Assembly (NCBI RefSeq): GCF_003390395.1
Contig: NZ_QUOV01000001.1
Span: forward strand, 3,782,001-3,846,000
DNA length: 64,000 nucleotides
From: Thalassotalea euphylliae
Lineage (GTDB): Bacteria; Pseudomonadota; Gammaproteobacteria; Enterobacterales; Alteromonadaceae
Reading direction: 5' to 3'
Below, piece by piece: positions 20,800 to 30,200 of this stretch. The notes beneath the pieces are model-generated. The model searched no databases. It was not told the DNA's origin and saw only the letters and a program-made list of their open reading frames with translations. Each line of letters starts with the position of its first letter. Within the stretch, counting starts at the first letter, position 1. Position numbers and translations under genes: made by a program.

Positions 20800-21771
20800 A
20801 TGAATTTAACCGATATTCAGTCACTTGCCCGTCAAGACATGACCGAAGTGAACGATCTTATCTACAGCCAGCTAAATTCCGATGTGGCATTAATTAATCA
20901 ATTAGGTGTCTATATTGTCAACGCCGGGGGCAAGCGCATGCGCCCATTATTGAGTGTTTTAGCAGCACAAGCGATCCAATATCAGGGAAAGGATCATATT
21001 GCGATCGCGGCGATCGTTGAATTTATTCATACCGCGACATTATTGCACGATGATGTAGTTGACGAGTCGTCCCTACGCCGTGGTCGAGAAACTGCCAACG
21101 CCTTATTTGGCAATAGTGCCAGCGTATTGGTGGGTGACTTCTTATATACCCGTTCATTCCAGATGATGGTAACGCTAAAAAATATGCGTATCATGGAAAT
21201 TCTGTCAGATACGACTAATGTGGTTGCAGAGGGTGAAGTACTGCAATTAATGAATTGTAATGATCCTGACACCACAGAAGACAGCTATATGCAGGTGATT
21301 TACTGCAAAACAGCCCGCTTATTCGAAGCAGCGACTCAATTAGCTGCGGTGATCGCAGGATCTGATCCTAAGATCGAACAAGCACTAGCAGATTACGGCA
21401 AGCACTTAGGTACAGCGTTCCAGCTAGTCGATGACATTATGGATTACACCGCTGATGCCAAAGAAATGGGCAAAAATGTCGGTGACGATTTATCAGAAGG
21501 GAAACCAACATTACCACTATTATATGCAATGGCAAACGGCAGCGAAGCACAACGTCAGCTGATTCGCGACGCTATTGAACATTGCAATGGTATGGAGCAC
21601 CTTGACGAAATCTTAGCAGCGTTAGATGAAACTGGTGCATTAACCTATACCCAACAAAAAGCAGAAGAAGAGGCTGATAAAGCTATCTCTGCTCTTTCTG
21701 TATTACCTGATAACGATTATAAAACTGCATTGATCGCCCTTGCACATATTGCCGCAAATCGCAGCGCATAA
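20800..21771 (+). CDS. ispB: Octaprenyl diphosphate synthase IspB
   Basis: 323 residues. The two aspartate-rich motifs of trans-prenyltransferases are intact: first LLHDDVVDES, second QLVDDIMDYTAD. GGKRMRPLL near the N-terminus binds the isopentenyl diphosphate. The enzyme makes the C40 side chain of ubiquinone and menaquinone. It is divergent from rplU, as in E. coli, across about 230 bp. The polyprenyl length cannot be proved from sequence alone. Confidence 0.93.
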   Translation: MNLTDIQSLARQDMTEVNDLIYSQLNSDVALINQLGVYIVNAGGKRMRPLLSVLAAQAIQYQGKDHIAIAAIVEFIHTATLLHDDVVDESSLRRGRETANALFGNSASVLVGDFLYTRSFQMMVTLKNMRIMEILSDTTNVVAEGEVLQLMNCNDPDTTEDSYMQVIYCKTARLFEAATQLAAVIAGSDPKIEQALADYGKHLGTAFQLVDDIMDYTADAKEMGKNVGDDLSEGKPTLPLLYAMANGSEAQRQLIRDAIEHCNGMEHLDEILAALDETGALTYTQQKAEEEADKAISALSVLPDNDYKTALIALAHIAANRSA

Positions 21772-21813
21772 AGGTTAATAGCGCGAGCTACAAATCCACC
21801 TCAATTTATTCTA

Positions 21814-21843
21814 AAATAGGCCACGACATTTCGTGGCCTATTT
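21814..21843 (+). terminator. Terminator-like inverted repeat after ispB
   Basis: AAATAGGCCACGA and TCGTGGCCTATTT, a perfect 13-bp dyad with a 4-base loop, 43 bases after ispB; the T-tract is short. Confidence 0.7.
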
Positions 21844-21845
21844 AC

Positions 21846-21882
21846 TTTGTGGCTTAGCTTTTTGTGGCTTAACTTTTTGTGG
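21846..21882. repeat. 15-bp tandem repeat, about 2.5 copies
   Basis: TTTGTGGCTTAGCTT, TTTGTGGCTTAACTT and a partial TTTGTGG lie head to tail just before the sigma-54 activator gene. One base differs between units. The GTGGCCTA half of the preceding dyad shares its TGTGGC/GTGGCC character, so the array may have grown from it. Confidence 0.8.
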
Positions 21883-21894
21883 ACTGATAACTAA

Positions 21895-23370
21895 ATGACC
21901 GCTGCCAATTTAAAACAACTGCTCGCCAACTCTGATCTTTTACTCAACGCCGTCGGTGAAGGGGTTTACGGTTTCGATACCCAAGGCAATGCGATTTTTA
22001 TCAACGCCGCAGCTGAGCGCATGACGGGTTGGGACGCAAATGAGCTGTTGGGCAAAAAGATCCACCAATACCATCATCACACCCGCGCTGATGGTAGCCA
22101 CTACCCTGCTTGCGAATGTAATATCTATGCAACCGCACAAGATGGCATTAGCCGACAAATTAGTGATGAAGTGTTTTGGCGAAAAGACGGTAGCGCTTTT
22201 CCCGTGGAATACACTTCAACCGCTGTTTTTCATAACAATAAAGTGATCGGTGCAGTTGCGGTATTTCGAGACGTTACTGAGCAAAAAAACAATGAACAGG
22301 CACTACAAATTGCCCTGAAAAAAATTCAGTCACTAACCGAGCAGCTGCAAGCAGAAAATCATTACCTGCAGAGTGAGCTAAAACAGCAATGGACGGCCAG
22401 CTCGTTAACTGGCAATAGCCTTATCATGCAGCGATTAGTCTCACAGATTAAACTAGTGGCTAACACCAACTCAACCGTGCTGATTTTAGGTGAAAACGGC
22501 ACAGGTAAAGAGCTTGCCGCCAGACAACTACACGCTCACAGCAGTCGCGCGAAAAAGCCGATGATCAAAGTCAACTGCGCAGCTTTTACCCCTAGCTTGT
22601 TAGAGTCCGAGCTATTTGGCCATGAAAAAGGTGCATTTACCGGTGCTAATGAAACACGCAAAGGTAAGTTTGAACTGGCCAATCATGGCACGCTATTTTT
22701 AGATGAGGTGGGTGAGCTATCATTGGAAGCGCAAAGCAAGCTACTGCGCGTTATCCAAGAGCAAGAATTTGAACGAGTTGGTGGCAACAAAACCATTAAA
22801 GTCGATATTCGTTTGATCGCTGCTACCAATCGCGACCTTAAAGCTATGGTGGATAATGGCGAGTTTCGTATGGACTTATTTTATCGGCTCAACGTTTTTC
22901 CACTGGAGATGCCGCCGCTCAGAGCACGCGTTGATGATATTCCATTATTGTGTGAACAAATTATCGAACGCTTAAATCGTAAACTAGCCAAGCAAGTTAC
23001 CGCCATTAGTAAAGATAGTCTTAACGCTTTAACTGGCTATCACTGGCCGGGCAATGTAAGGGAGCTGCAAAACATCATTGAGCGTGCGATGATCCTATCC
23101 ACCAGCTCAGAGCTAAATTTAGCGCTACCTAACGAGCATATTCAAGGTTCAACAACAGCTCCGCAGTTTAGTATTCAGCAATCAACTGCCATTAATAACA
23201 CGATTGCCCAAACACTTGATGAAGTGCAGGCTAGCTATATTCGCCAAGTACTTGAGCAATGCCAATGGCGTATAGGTGGCGAGTCAGGTGCAGCTAAACA
23301 TTTGGGCTTAGCCGACAGTACGCTGCGCTCTAAAATGCAAAAGTTAGGGATTAAACGTGCGTCGAGCTAG
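21895..23370 (+). CDS. PAS-domain sigma-54-dependent transcriptional activator
   Basis: 491 residues. An N-terminal PAS domain (about 10-130) contains a His/Cys-rich insert: His57, His60-62, His69, Cys73, Cys75. A short coiled coil (about 132-165) leads to an AAA+ domain with Walker A GENGTGKE (199-206), the sigma-54-contacting loop GAFTGA (246-251) and Walker B LFLDEVGE (267-274), then WPGNVRELQN. The C-terminus is a Fis-type helix-turn-helix (GAAKHLGLADSTLRSKMQKL). There is no receiver domain, so control is by ligand or redox at the PAS domain, not phosphorylation. It is directly upstream of ccoG, whose promoter is a sigma-54 type; this gene is the obvious activator. The signal is unknown. 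Confidence 0.92.
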   Translation: MTAANLKQLLANSDLLLNAVGEGVYGFDTQGNAIFINAAAERMTGWDANELLGKKIHQYHHHTRADGSHYPACECNIYATAQDGISRQISDEVFWRKDGSAFPVEYTSTAVFHNNKVIGAVAVFRDVTEQKNNEQALQIALKKIQSLTEQLQAENHYLQSELKQQWTASSLTGNSLIMQRLVSQIKLVANTNSTVLILGENGTGKELAARQLHAHSSRAKKPMIKVNCAAFTPSLLESELFGHEKGAFTGANETRKGKFELANHGTLFLDEVGELSLEAQSKLLRVIQEQEFERVGGNKTIKVDIRLIAATNRDLKAMVDNGEFRMDLFYRLNVFPLEMPPLRARVDDIPLLCEQIIERLNRKLAKQVTAISKDSLNALTGYHWPGNVRELQNIIERAMILSTSSELNLALPNEHIQGSTTAPQFSIQQSTAINNTIAQTLDEVQASYIRQVLEQCQWRIGGESGAAKHLGLADSTLRSKMQKLGIKRASS

Positions 23371-23431
23371 CACGTATCACTGCCTTACTAACGCAAATCA
23401 ACAAATCTGATACAGCAGCTTAGCTTTAAAC

Positions 23432-23445
23432 CACGATATATCGTG
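23432..23445. promoter_or_regulatory. Palindrome 1, predicted enhancer site for ccoG
   Basis: CACGATATATCGTG, a perfect 14-bp palindrome inside the longer shared word TTTAAACCACGATATATCGT. Its centre is about 128 bp before the predicted ccoG transcription start. Confidence 0.65.
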
Positions 23446-23463
23446 CCACAAGCATTTTAAACC

Positions 23464-23475
23464 ACGATATATCGT
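23464..23475. promoter_or_regulatory. Palindrome 2, predicted enhancer site for ccoG
   Basis: ACGATATATCGT, the same 12-bp core as palindrome 1, repeated exactly 31 bp (about three helical turns) further on with the same TTTAAACC left flank. Its centre is about 97 bp before the predicted start. Confidence 0.65.
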
Positions 23476-23539
23476 CGATCACATCTTTTCAAAAATAACT
23501 AATAGTTAACAAATTCAATACGTTAAAAGTTTTAAGAGG

Positions 23540-23555
23540 TTGGCACTTAAATTGC
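23540..23555 (+). promoter_or_regulatory. Sigma-54 (-24/-12) promoter of ccoG
   Basis: TTGGCAC-TTAAA-TTGC matches the RpoN consensus, with GG and GC twelve bases apart. Predicted transcription start near 23567, about 23 bases before the ccoG ATG, which has AGAGGG as ribosome-binding site. Confidence 0.85.
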
Positions 23556-23589
23556 GATATGCCCTGTGATGTAGTTTAGAGGGCACACC

Positions 23590-24972
23590 ATGAAATTTGA
23601 TATCAAAGAAGAAGATATGATCATCAAGCCATACAAGCATGATGAAGGTATCTATGTTCGTCTTCAGCAAGGGTTTTACGCCAAGCTGCGTAAATACAGC
23701 AGCATGATCCTAATGCTGATCTTTGTCTTGATCCCTTGGATCCCCTACCAAGGCCAACAAGCCATCTTGCTCGATGTGGCAGCCCAGCAATTTCGTATTT
23801 TTTCCATTACCTTTTTTCCGCAGGATCTTACTGCGTTAGCAGCACTCTTTATGGTCGGTGCCTTTGCGCTGTTTTTCTTTACTACCTGGCTAGGCCGGGT
23901 GTGGTGCGGTTTTATGTGCCCGCAAACCATTTGGATGTTCTTATTTATTTGGGTAGAAGAAAAAATTGAAGGTAATCGTAATCAGCGTATCCGCCTTGAT
24001 AAGCAGGAATGGAACGCTGACAAGGTCAAAAAGAAAGGCGCAAAGCATCTTATTTGGTTAGTGCTTTCCTTTTTTACTGCCGTGACATTTATGTCGTATT
24101 TTATTCCAGTAAAAACCTTATATAGCGAGCTCTTCACCCTGAGTTGGTCTGGCTTGGTTTATTTCTGGGTTGGCTTATTTGCACTTTGTACTTGGGGAAA
24201 TGCTGGCTTTTTACGCGAAAAAATGTGTATTTACATGTGCCCATATTCACGTTTTCAATCGGCCATGTTTGATAAAAACACCTTGCTAATTGCCTATGAT
24301 AAAGTCCGTGGTGAAAATCGTGGTCGTCGCAAACGCAAAGACGATCCAAAAGCATTGGGTTTAGGCGATTGTGTTGACTGTAACTTATGTGTGGATGTTT
24401 GCCCTGCTGGCATTGATATCCGCAATGGCCTGCAATACGAATGCATCAGTTGTGGTGCTTGTGTGGATGCCTGTAATCAAACCATGAGCCAATTCAACTA
24501 TTCACAAGGTTTAATTCGCTTTACCAGTGAGAATGCCTTAGCGGGCAAACATGTCTCCCCTTTTAGACCGAAAATAGCGGCTTATGGCGCATTTACCCTA
24601 GCTATGTTTGTATTGATGGGCTTCTTTATCGCGACGCGTTCACCGATTGAAGCTTCGGTATTGCGCGACAGAAACGTGCTTTATCGCACTACCTTCGATG
24701 GCCATATTGAAAACAGCTATCAACTTAAACTCACTAACAAGTTACAGCATGCTGAAAGCTTTACTTTGAGTATTGAAGGACAAGAAGACATTGAACTGTC
24801 GTTATCGGAGCCATTAAACGCGCAAGCGTTAGAAATGTTGGTTGTGCCCTTTACCTTAACAGCGCCGCCTGAGCACTTACCACAAGGTGTCACTTCGCTA
24901 AATATTCGGATTACCGCCAATAACAGCGATGAGGTGGACGTCACTAAATCCATTAAGTTTTATGCCGGTTAA
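23590..24972 (+). CDS. ccoG: Cytochrome c oxidase accessory protein CcoG (polyferredoxin)
   Basis: 460 residues. Several membrane helices (for example MILMLIFVLIPWIPY and ALFMVGAFALFFFT) flank two cluster motifs, C-x2-C-x2-C-x3-C at 261-271 and 285-295, for [4Fe-4S] clusters. Further CGFMCPQ and CIYMCPYSRFQ motifs precede these. The C-terminal third is an Ig-like periplasmic domain. CcoG (RdxA/FixG) handles copper for cbb3 oxidase assembly, probably reducing Cu(II). Usually it sits next to ccoNOPQ or ccoI; here it stands alone behind a sigma-54 activator gene and its own sigma-54 promoter, which is unusual. Confidence 0.93.
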   Translation: MKFDIKEEDMIIKPYKHDEGIYVRLQQGFYAKLRKYSSMILMLIFVLIPWIPYQGQQAILLDVAAQQFRIFSITFFPQDLTALAALFMVGAFALFFFTTWLGRVWCGFMCPQTIWMFLFIWVEEKIEGNRNQRIRLDKQEWNADKVKKKGAKHLIWLVLSFFTAVTFMSYFIPVKTLYSELFTLSWSGLVYFWVGLFALCTWGNAGFLREKMCIYMCPYSRFQSAMFDKNTLLIAYDKVRGENRGRRKRKDDPKALGLGDCVDCNLCVDVCPAGIDIRNGLQYECISCGACVDACNQTMSQFNYSQGLIRFTSENALAGKHVSPFRPKIAAYGAFTLAMFVLMGFFIATRSPIEASVLRDRNVLYRTTFDGHIENSYQLKLTNKLQHAESFTLSIEGQEDIELSLSEPLNAQALEMLVVPFTLTAPPEHLPQGVTSLNIRITANNSDEVDVTKSIKFYAG

Positions 24973-25027
24973 TTGCTTACTTGCACTTACCGGTAGCTAA
25001 TCGGCTACATAAAGGCGAATCATCTAG

Positions 25028-25061
25028 AGCGATATAAGCCAGATAGTCAGCTTATATCGCT
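25028..25061. terminator. Inverted repeat between convergent ccoG and tlpA-like gene
   Basis: AGCGATATAAGC and GCTTATATCGCT form a perfect 12-bp stem with a 10-base loop. Only a short T-run follows, so termination is likely but not certain. Confidence 0.6.
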
Positions 25062-25073
25062 TTCCCTATCAGG

Positions 25074-25673
25074 CTAATTCCCCAGTGTCGCTTGCGATAA
25101 TGGTTTGCCAGCAACCAACACCTCTTGCCACTGCGCTAGCGATTTGATGTCGTAACTGTGTTCGACAAGCACTAAATTACTGTCTAATTTGATCACATAG
25201 GGCAGCACTTTATAAGCATTAGCAAACAGGCGTGTTTTAAGTGGCTTTGCACCATCATTTGCCAGCCAAGTTTCACCGGTAAAGCCAGTTTTCTTGAGCA
25301 TAGCGCTCACAGCTGCTTTATCATCATCGAGAGCAATAGCAACCAAATTAACATCAAGCTTTTGTTGACGAACTTGCTCAATATCACGCAAGGTTTTGTA
25401 ACACGGGGCACACCAAGACGCGAAGAAGTAGATAACCGATGCGCGGCCTTGTAACTCACTAAAAGAGCGGGATTGACCATCGAGCGAGGCTAGATCAATT
25501 GCTTCAATTGGCTGGCCGATAGCGGCTAGTGATTTCTGAACTTTTTCTTCATAGCTGTTGGCAACACTAGCATTGGAAAACACCACACACGCGACTGATA
25601 AACTTAGGATAAGTAATCCCTTAATCTGAATATTTACAAACCTACGCAATCTTGATGGAAACAAACAATTCAA
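25074..25673 (-). CDS. TlpA-like periplasmic thioredoxin
   Basis: 199 residues. A hydrophobic N-terminal segment (about 18-39, ending SVANSYEE) acts as signal peptide or anchor. The thioredoxin fold has the redox motif FFASWCAPC, Cys88 and Cys91. The family reduces apocytochromes, Cu-site proteins or other periplasmic disulfides. Its position between ccoG and a cytochrome c peroxidase gene suggests a role in cytochrome or copper-oxidase maturation; this is inference. No CcdA partner is encoded nearby. Confidence 0.88.
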   Translation of the reverse strand: MNCLFPSRLRRFVNIQIKGLLILSLSVACVVFSNASVANSYEEKVQKSLAAIGQPIEAIDLASLDGQSRSFSELQGRASVIYFFASWCAPCYKTLRDIEQVRQQKLDVNLVAIALDDDKAAVSAMLKKTGFTGETWLANDGAKPLKTRLFANAYKVLPYVIKLDSNLVLVEHSYDIKSLAQWQEVLVAGKPLSQATLGN

Positions 25674-25704
25674 CTTAACTCCTTGTTTTATATATTAAGA
25701 CCTC

Positions 25705-25730
25705 CTTCTATCTATGCCTTCTATCTATGC
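25705..25730. repeat. Perfect 13-bp tandem duplication upstream of tlpA-like gene
   Basis: CTTCTATCTATGC occurs twice head to tail, 32 bp before the start codon of the minus-strand tlpA-like gene. Confidence 0.85.
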
Positions 25731-25797
25731 CCTAAATTCAGCCTTATTACAAGTGAGGTATATCCCAATTCGAGATTTATACATGATTTGCAGATAC

Positions 25798-25825
25798 AAA
25801 AAAGGCAAGTGTAAAGCTTGCCTTT
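25798..25825 (-). terminator. Terminator of the cytochrome c peroxidase gene
   Basis: AAAGGCAAG-TGTAAAG-CTTGCCTTT stem; the A-run to its left gives the U-tract on the minus transcript, 28 bases after the stop. Confidence 0.85.
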
Positions 25826-25852
25826 GAGTTTAGTTAATTTGCTACTAGCAAA

Positions 25853-26857
25853 TTATTCTGCGGCTGACATCTCAAACGGCTCAGGCAGTGGCGTACGCTC
25901 TGTTGACGCTGGTAAAATTGGTAATGCGAACTTAGGTTGCTCACCTGTTAGTGTTTTTAAGAAAGCTACCAAGTCAGCAACTTCTTGTTGGTTAAATTCG
26001 CGACCAAGTTGTACGCGTCCCATAATTTCAACTGCTTTAGCTAAAGTTTTAGCTTGGCCATCATGGAAGTACGGGTAAGTTAATTCAACATTACGTAGTG
26101 TTGGTACTTTGAAGCTATGGCGATCCGCTTCATTACCCGTTACATCAAATCGGCCTTGAGCAGGGTTTGCTGTTTCATATTTTTTCACTAGGCCCATTTT
26201 CTGGAACATAGTACCGCCAACGGCAGGGCCATTGTGACAAGCAGAACAGCCACTTTCTTTAAACAATTTGTAGCCCGCTTGCTCTTGTGCAGTAATCGCG
26301 TTTTTATCGCCTTTTAGCCATAAATCAAAACGAGAATTTGGTGTTACTAAGGTTTTTTCAAATTCCGCAATGGCTTGCGTGACTTGTTCAATATCCATTT
26401 GCTCACCGCCAAAGGTTGCCTTGAATTCCTCAACATAACCAGGAATTGAGCTTAGCATTTCAATAGCTAAATCGTGGCTGTAAGCCATTTCTTTCGGGTT
26501 TGCAATTGGACCACCAGCTTGCGCTTTTAAGTCTTTTGCACGACCATCCCAGAACTGAACAAAGTTCAAGCTTGAATTAAGTACTGTCGGAGAGTTGATC
26601 GGGCCTTGCTGCCAATTATGGCCAATCGAGGTTGTTAGGTTATCAGTACCGCCCATGCTTAGGTTATGACAGCTATTACATGAGATAAAACCAGACTTAG
26701 ACAAGCGCGGGTCGAAGTAAAGCTTCTTACCCAATTCAGCTTGCGCTTGATTGATATTAGTTGCTGGTTCAATAGGTTGAATAGGTTCTTGTGCGGTAGC
26801 TGACGCCGATAATGCTAAACCTAGCGCCAATCCTGAATTTTTAATAAGCTGTTTCAT
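25853..26857 (-). CDS. Di-heme cytochrome c peroxidase (CcpA/MauG-type)
   Basis: 334 residues from the ATG at 26857, which begins a clean signal peptide (MKQLIKNSGLALGLALSASA, cleaved near ATA-QEP) and follows GAGGGC; a longer frame to 26926 lacks such support. Two heme c motifs, CNSCH (60-64) and CSACH (204-208), mark the electron-accepting and peroxidatic hemes. The enzyme reduces periplasmic hydrogen peroxide with electrons from cytochrome c. RVQLGREFNQQEVADLVAFLKTL near the end is typical, here cited in part only. It is a single gene with its own terminator. Confidence 0.92.
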   Translation of the reverse strand: MKQLIKNSGLALGLALSASATAQEPIQPIEPATNINQAQAELGKKLYFDPRLSKSGFISCNSCHNLSMGGTDNLTTSIGHNWQQGPINSPTVLNSSLNFVQFWDGRAKDLKAQAGGPIANPKEMAYSHDLAIEMLSSIPGYVEEFKATFGGEQMDIEQVTQAIAEFEKTLVTPNSRFDLWLKGDKNAITAQEQAGYKLFKESGCSACHNGPAVGGTMFQKMGLVKKYETANPAQGRFDVTGNEADRHSFKVPTLRNVELTYPYFHDGQAKTLAKAVEIMGRVQLGREFNQQEVADLVAFLKTLTGEQPKFALPILPASTERTPLPEPFEMSAAE

Positions 26858-27206
26858 CTTCAATGCCCTCGATGATTGATAATTAGCTAAATGTGTTTTC
26901 CAAACAATTGTTGAAAATATTATCATTAGAGTAATTACTTCACTGTAATAAATTGTTAAAGCTAAGGTTTAAGCTAAAACCAATCTAGCAAGATGAGGTA
27001 CCTACTAAAGCAACCAAGCGATAAGAAGTGTCGTTTAAAGTGACAAATTGAGGGCTGAATATTTAAAGCTGAATATAGATAACTGTTTATTAGAGCTGGG
27101 TATTGAATCTGCGTGTAAAAAACGGTTAAACCCGAAGGAGCTTAACCGTTTTTATGATTGGTACTAAGAACCTATTTAAAACAACTAAATAGGCTAGCTT
27201 CCCACG
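26858..27206. other. Intergenic region upstream of the cytochrome c peroxidase gene
   Basis: AT-rich spacer of about 350 bp. It should hold the minus-strand peroxidase promoter. A direct repeat GCTGAATAT occurs at 27054 and 27068, and the RND terminator lies at 27118-27153. No convincing FNR box or small gene was seen. Confidence 0.5.
27118..27153. terminator. Terminator of RND operon 1
   Basis: AAAAACGGTTAA and TTAACCGTTTTT, a perfect 12-bp stem with A/T flanks, 54 bases beyond the RND permease stop on the minus strand. Confidence 0.85.
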
Positions 27207-30200
27207 CTAGGCGGCATCACTAATCTTCTCTACCTTAGCAGGTGCCGCGGTTTGCTTTTTCCCTAGTTTCTTTTCTTTGCGTCGATCGCGCAATGCCAGA
27301 AGCGTTGGCGTTAATACTAAGGTTAAAACAGTTGCAAACGCTAAGCCGCCAGCAATTGCCGTTGCTAACTGTGCCCACCATTGTGTAGACGGTGCACCAA
27401 CCACGGCGGTACGGTTAAAGAAGTCTAAATTCACCTGCAATACCATAGGCATTAACCCTAAAATGGTCGTAATCGTGGTTAACATAACTGGGCGTAAGCG
27501 CTGTGCACCGGTGCGTAAAATCGCATCGGTAATTGGGAAACCTTGGCGACGTAGCACATTATAAGTATCGATCAGCACGATATTGTTATTCACGACAATA
27601 CCTGCCAGTGAAATTACGCCAATACCGCCCATCACAATACCGAACGGCTTTTGCACTATCATCAGCGCCAAGAACACGCCAACGGTTGAGAAAACAACGG
27701 CACTTAAAATCAAAAATGCTTGATAGAAGCTATTAAACTGAGTGACCAAAATAATCGCCATGACAAACAAGGCAACACCAAACGCATTAACCAAGAAGTC
27801 TTGCGATTCTTGCTGATCTTCATTTTGGCCTTTAATGGCAATATCCACCAAGGGATCTAATCCTAAGGTCGGCAGTTGCGCTTCAAGCTCAGGTAGCACT
27901 TGGATCAGCTGAGCGCCCGGTACTAAGTTCGCTTGCACAGTCACCACGCGTTTGCCATCCACGCGGCGAATGGTATCCACTTTTGGCGCTGCGGTACGGT
28001 CAACAAAGCTGCCGACCGGCACTAAGCCTTCATTGGTTTTGACACGAATGGTATCTAAACGACCTAAGTTACGTTTATCTTCAGGGAAGCGAACACGAAT
28101 ATCTAACTCATCGTCTGTATCATCAGGACGATATTCCCCTAACTTCAAACCATTCGTCACCATTTGCACAGTTGAACCTAATAGCGCCGCATCTGCGCCA
28201 TAAATCGCGGCAAGTGCACGGTCAATATCCAACTGCCATTCAATACCCGGCTTAGAGCCGGTATCTTCAATATTAGTAAATTGGCCATTGGCAGCTAAGG
28301 CGTTACGAACAATACGAACATTGTCATCTAGCTTGTCAGGGAAACGAGAGCTTAACTCGACGACTAAGTCTTTACCTGACGATGGACCTGGCTCGTTTTT
28401 ACGAGCTTCGATTTCGACACCGGCCATATCGGCGGTACGTTGTTCAATATCTTTAATGACTTCATCAGCAGTGCGACGCAGTTGCCAATTCTTAAAGTTC
28501 AACCGGAAAGTACCGACTAGATCGTTGCCACCAGTGCGAGTATATAAGGTTTCAATATCATCAATCGGCAAGATACGTGCTTCAATTTCACGCATGATCT
28601 CGTCTTTTTCATGGATAGATAAGTCACCATGTGAACGCACCATCATCATCGCACTGGTCGGTTCGACTTCTGGGAAGAAAATCGCCCCTAGGCCAGATTT
28701 GCCATAACCCCACATTACAAGCATCGCGATCACAATAGTGCCGAGCAATACTTTAACTGGGTTGCGAATAGCTTTTGACAACACGCCAACGTATTTGCCA
28801 GTAAAACCTTTAAGCTTAGTTAGGTCACCTGCTTCAGCTTCGATCATTTGTGCTTTTTCTTCAGCGCTAATCGCGCGCGACTTACCAAACACAGCGCCAA
28901 TTGTTGGCACAAATACCAGCGCCATAGCTAATGATGCCGTTAATACCGCAATCAAGGTGAATGGTAAGTACTTCATAAACTCACCCATAATGCCTGGCCA
29001 GAACATTAACGGTGCAAAAGCTGCCAGTGTGGTCGCGGTTGAAGCGATGATAGGCCATGCCATGCGTCGCGCCGCCATTTGGTAGGCTTTAACTCGCTCG
29101 ACCCCTTCGCTCATTTGGCGATCGGCAAATTCAGTAACCACGATGGCGCCGTCAACCAGCATACCAACCGCCATGATCAAACCGAACAACACAACGATAT
29201 TGACGGTTAAACCGGCAATCGCAATCACTAAAATACCCGTTAAAAATGCCCCTGGAATCGCTAAACCTACCAGCATGGCACTGCGTGTACCGAGCGCAGC
29301 GATGACCACAATCACGACCAGTAAAACGGCCGATAAGACGTTGTTTTGTAAATCGCTTAAGGTGTCTTTAACGTCAACAGATTGATCGCCAACATAGTCC
29401 ACCATCACTTGGTTCGGCCACTTAGCGCGCTGCTCTTCAATTAGGGCTTTAACCTTATTGACGGTTTCAATAATGTTTTCGCCAGAGCGCTTTTTCACTT
29501 CCAATGAAATCGAACGTTCGCCGTTTAAACGGGCAAACGAGGAGGGATCCTTATACGCACGACGAACAGTAGAGACATCGGCAAAAGTGATAACGCGATC
29601 GTCATTCACTTTAATTGGTAATTCTAGTAAGTCATCAATGGTTTCAAATACTGACGGAACTTTTACGGCAAAACGCCCTTTACCCGTGTCCATAGTACCT
29701 GCTGGTACTAAACGGTTGTTGCGTTCAACTAAGTTAAAAATATCGTTTTGATCTAAGCCGTAGCTTTCCATTAGCAATGGATCGACAATGATTTCCACCA
29801 TGTCTTCGCGATCACCGCCGATTTCTACTTCCAGTACTTCTTGCAAGCCTTCAATGCGGTCGCGCATATCTCGTGCGAGTGTTACTAAGCCTCGCTCAGT
29901 CACTGGGCCAGATAAAATCACAGTCACCGCTGGCTCTTCATTGGCCATGGTCACTTCGTGCACTTCCGGCTCTTCGGAGTCAGACGGCAATTTCGCTTTC
30001 GCTAGGGTGACTTTGTCGCGTACATCTGCCAGCGCTTCTTTTGGATCAAGGCCAGCGAGAAATTCAAGCGTTACTGAGGCGTGTCCTTCACTGGCATTGG
30101 CGGTCATTTCCTTCACACCAGCAATCGATTTAAGCTCGCTTTCCATTGGCCGTACGAGCATACGCTCAGCATCTTCAGGTGAAATGCCGTCGTGCACCAT

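Noticed and set aside
28288..28707. Plus-strand open frames across RND permease 1
   Set aside because: Ser/Arg-rich shadows of the minus-strand permease; no motif.
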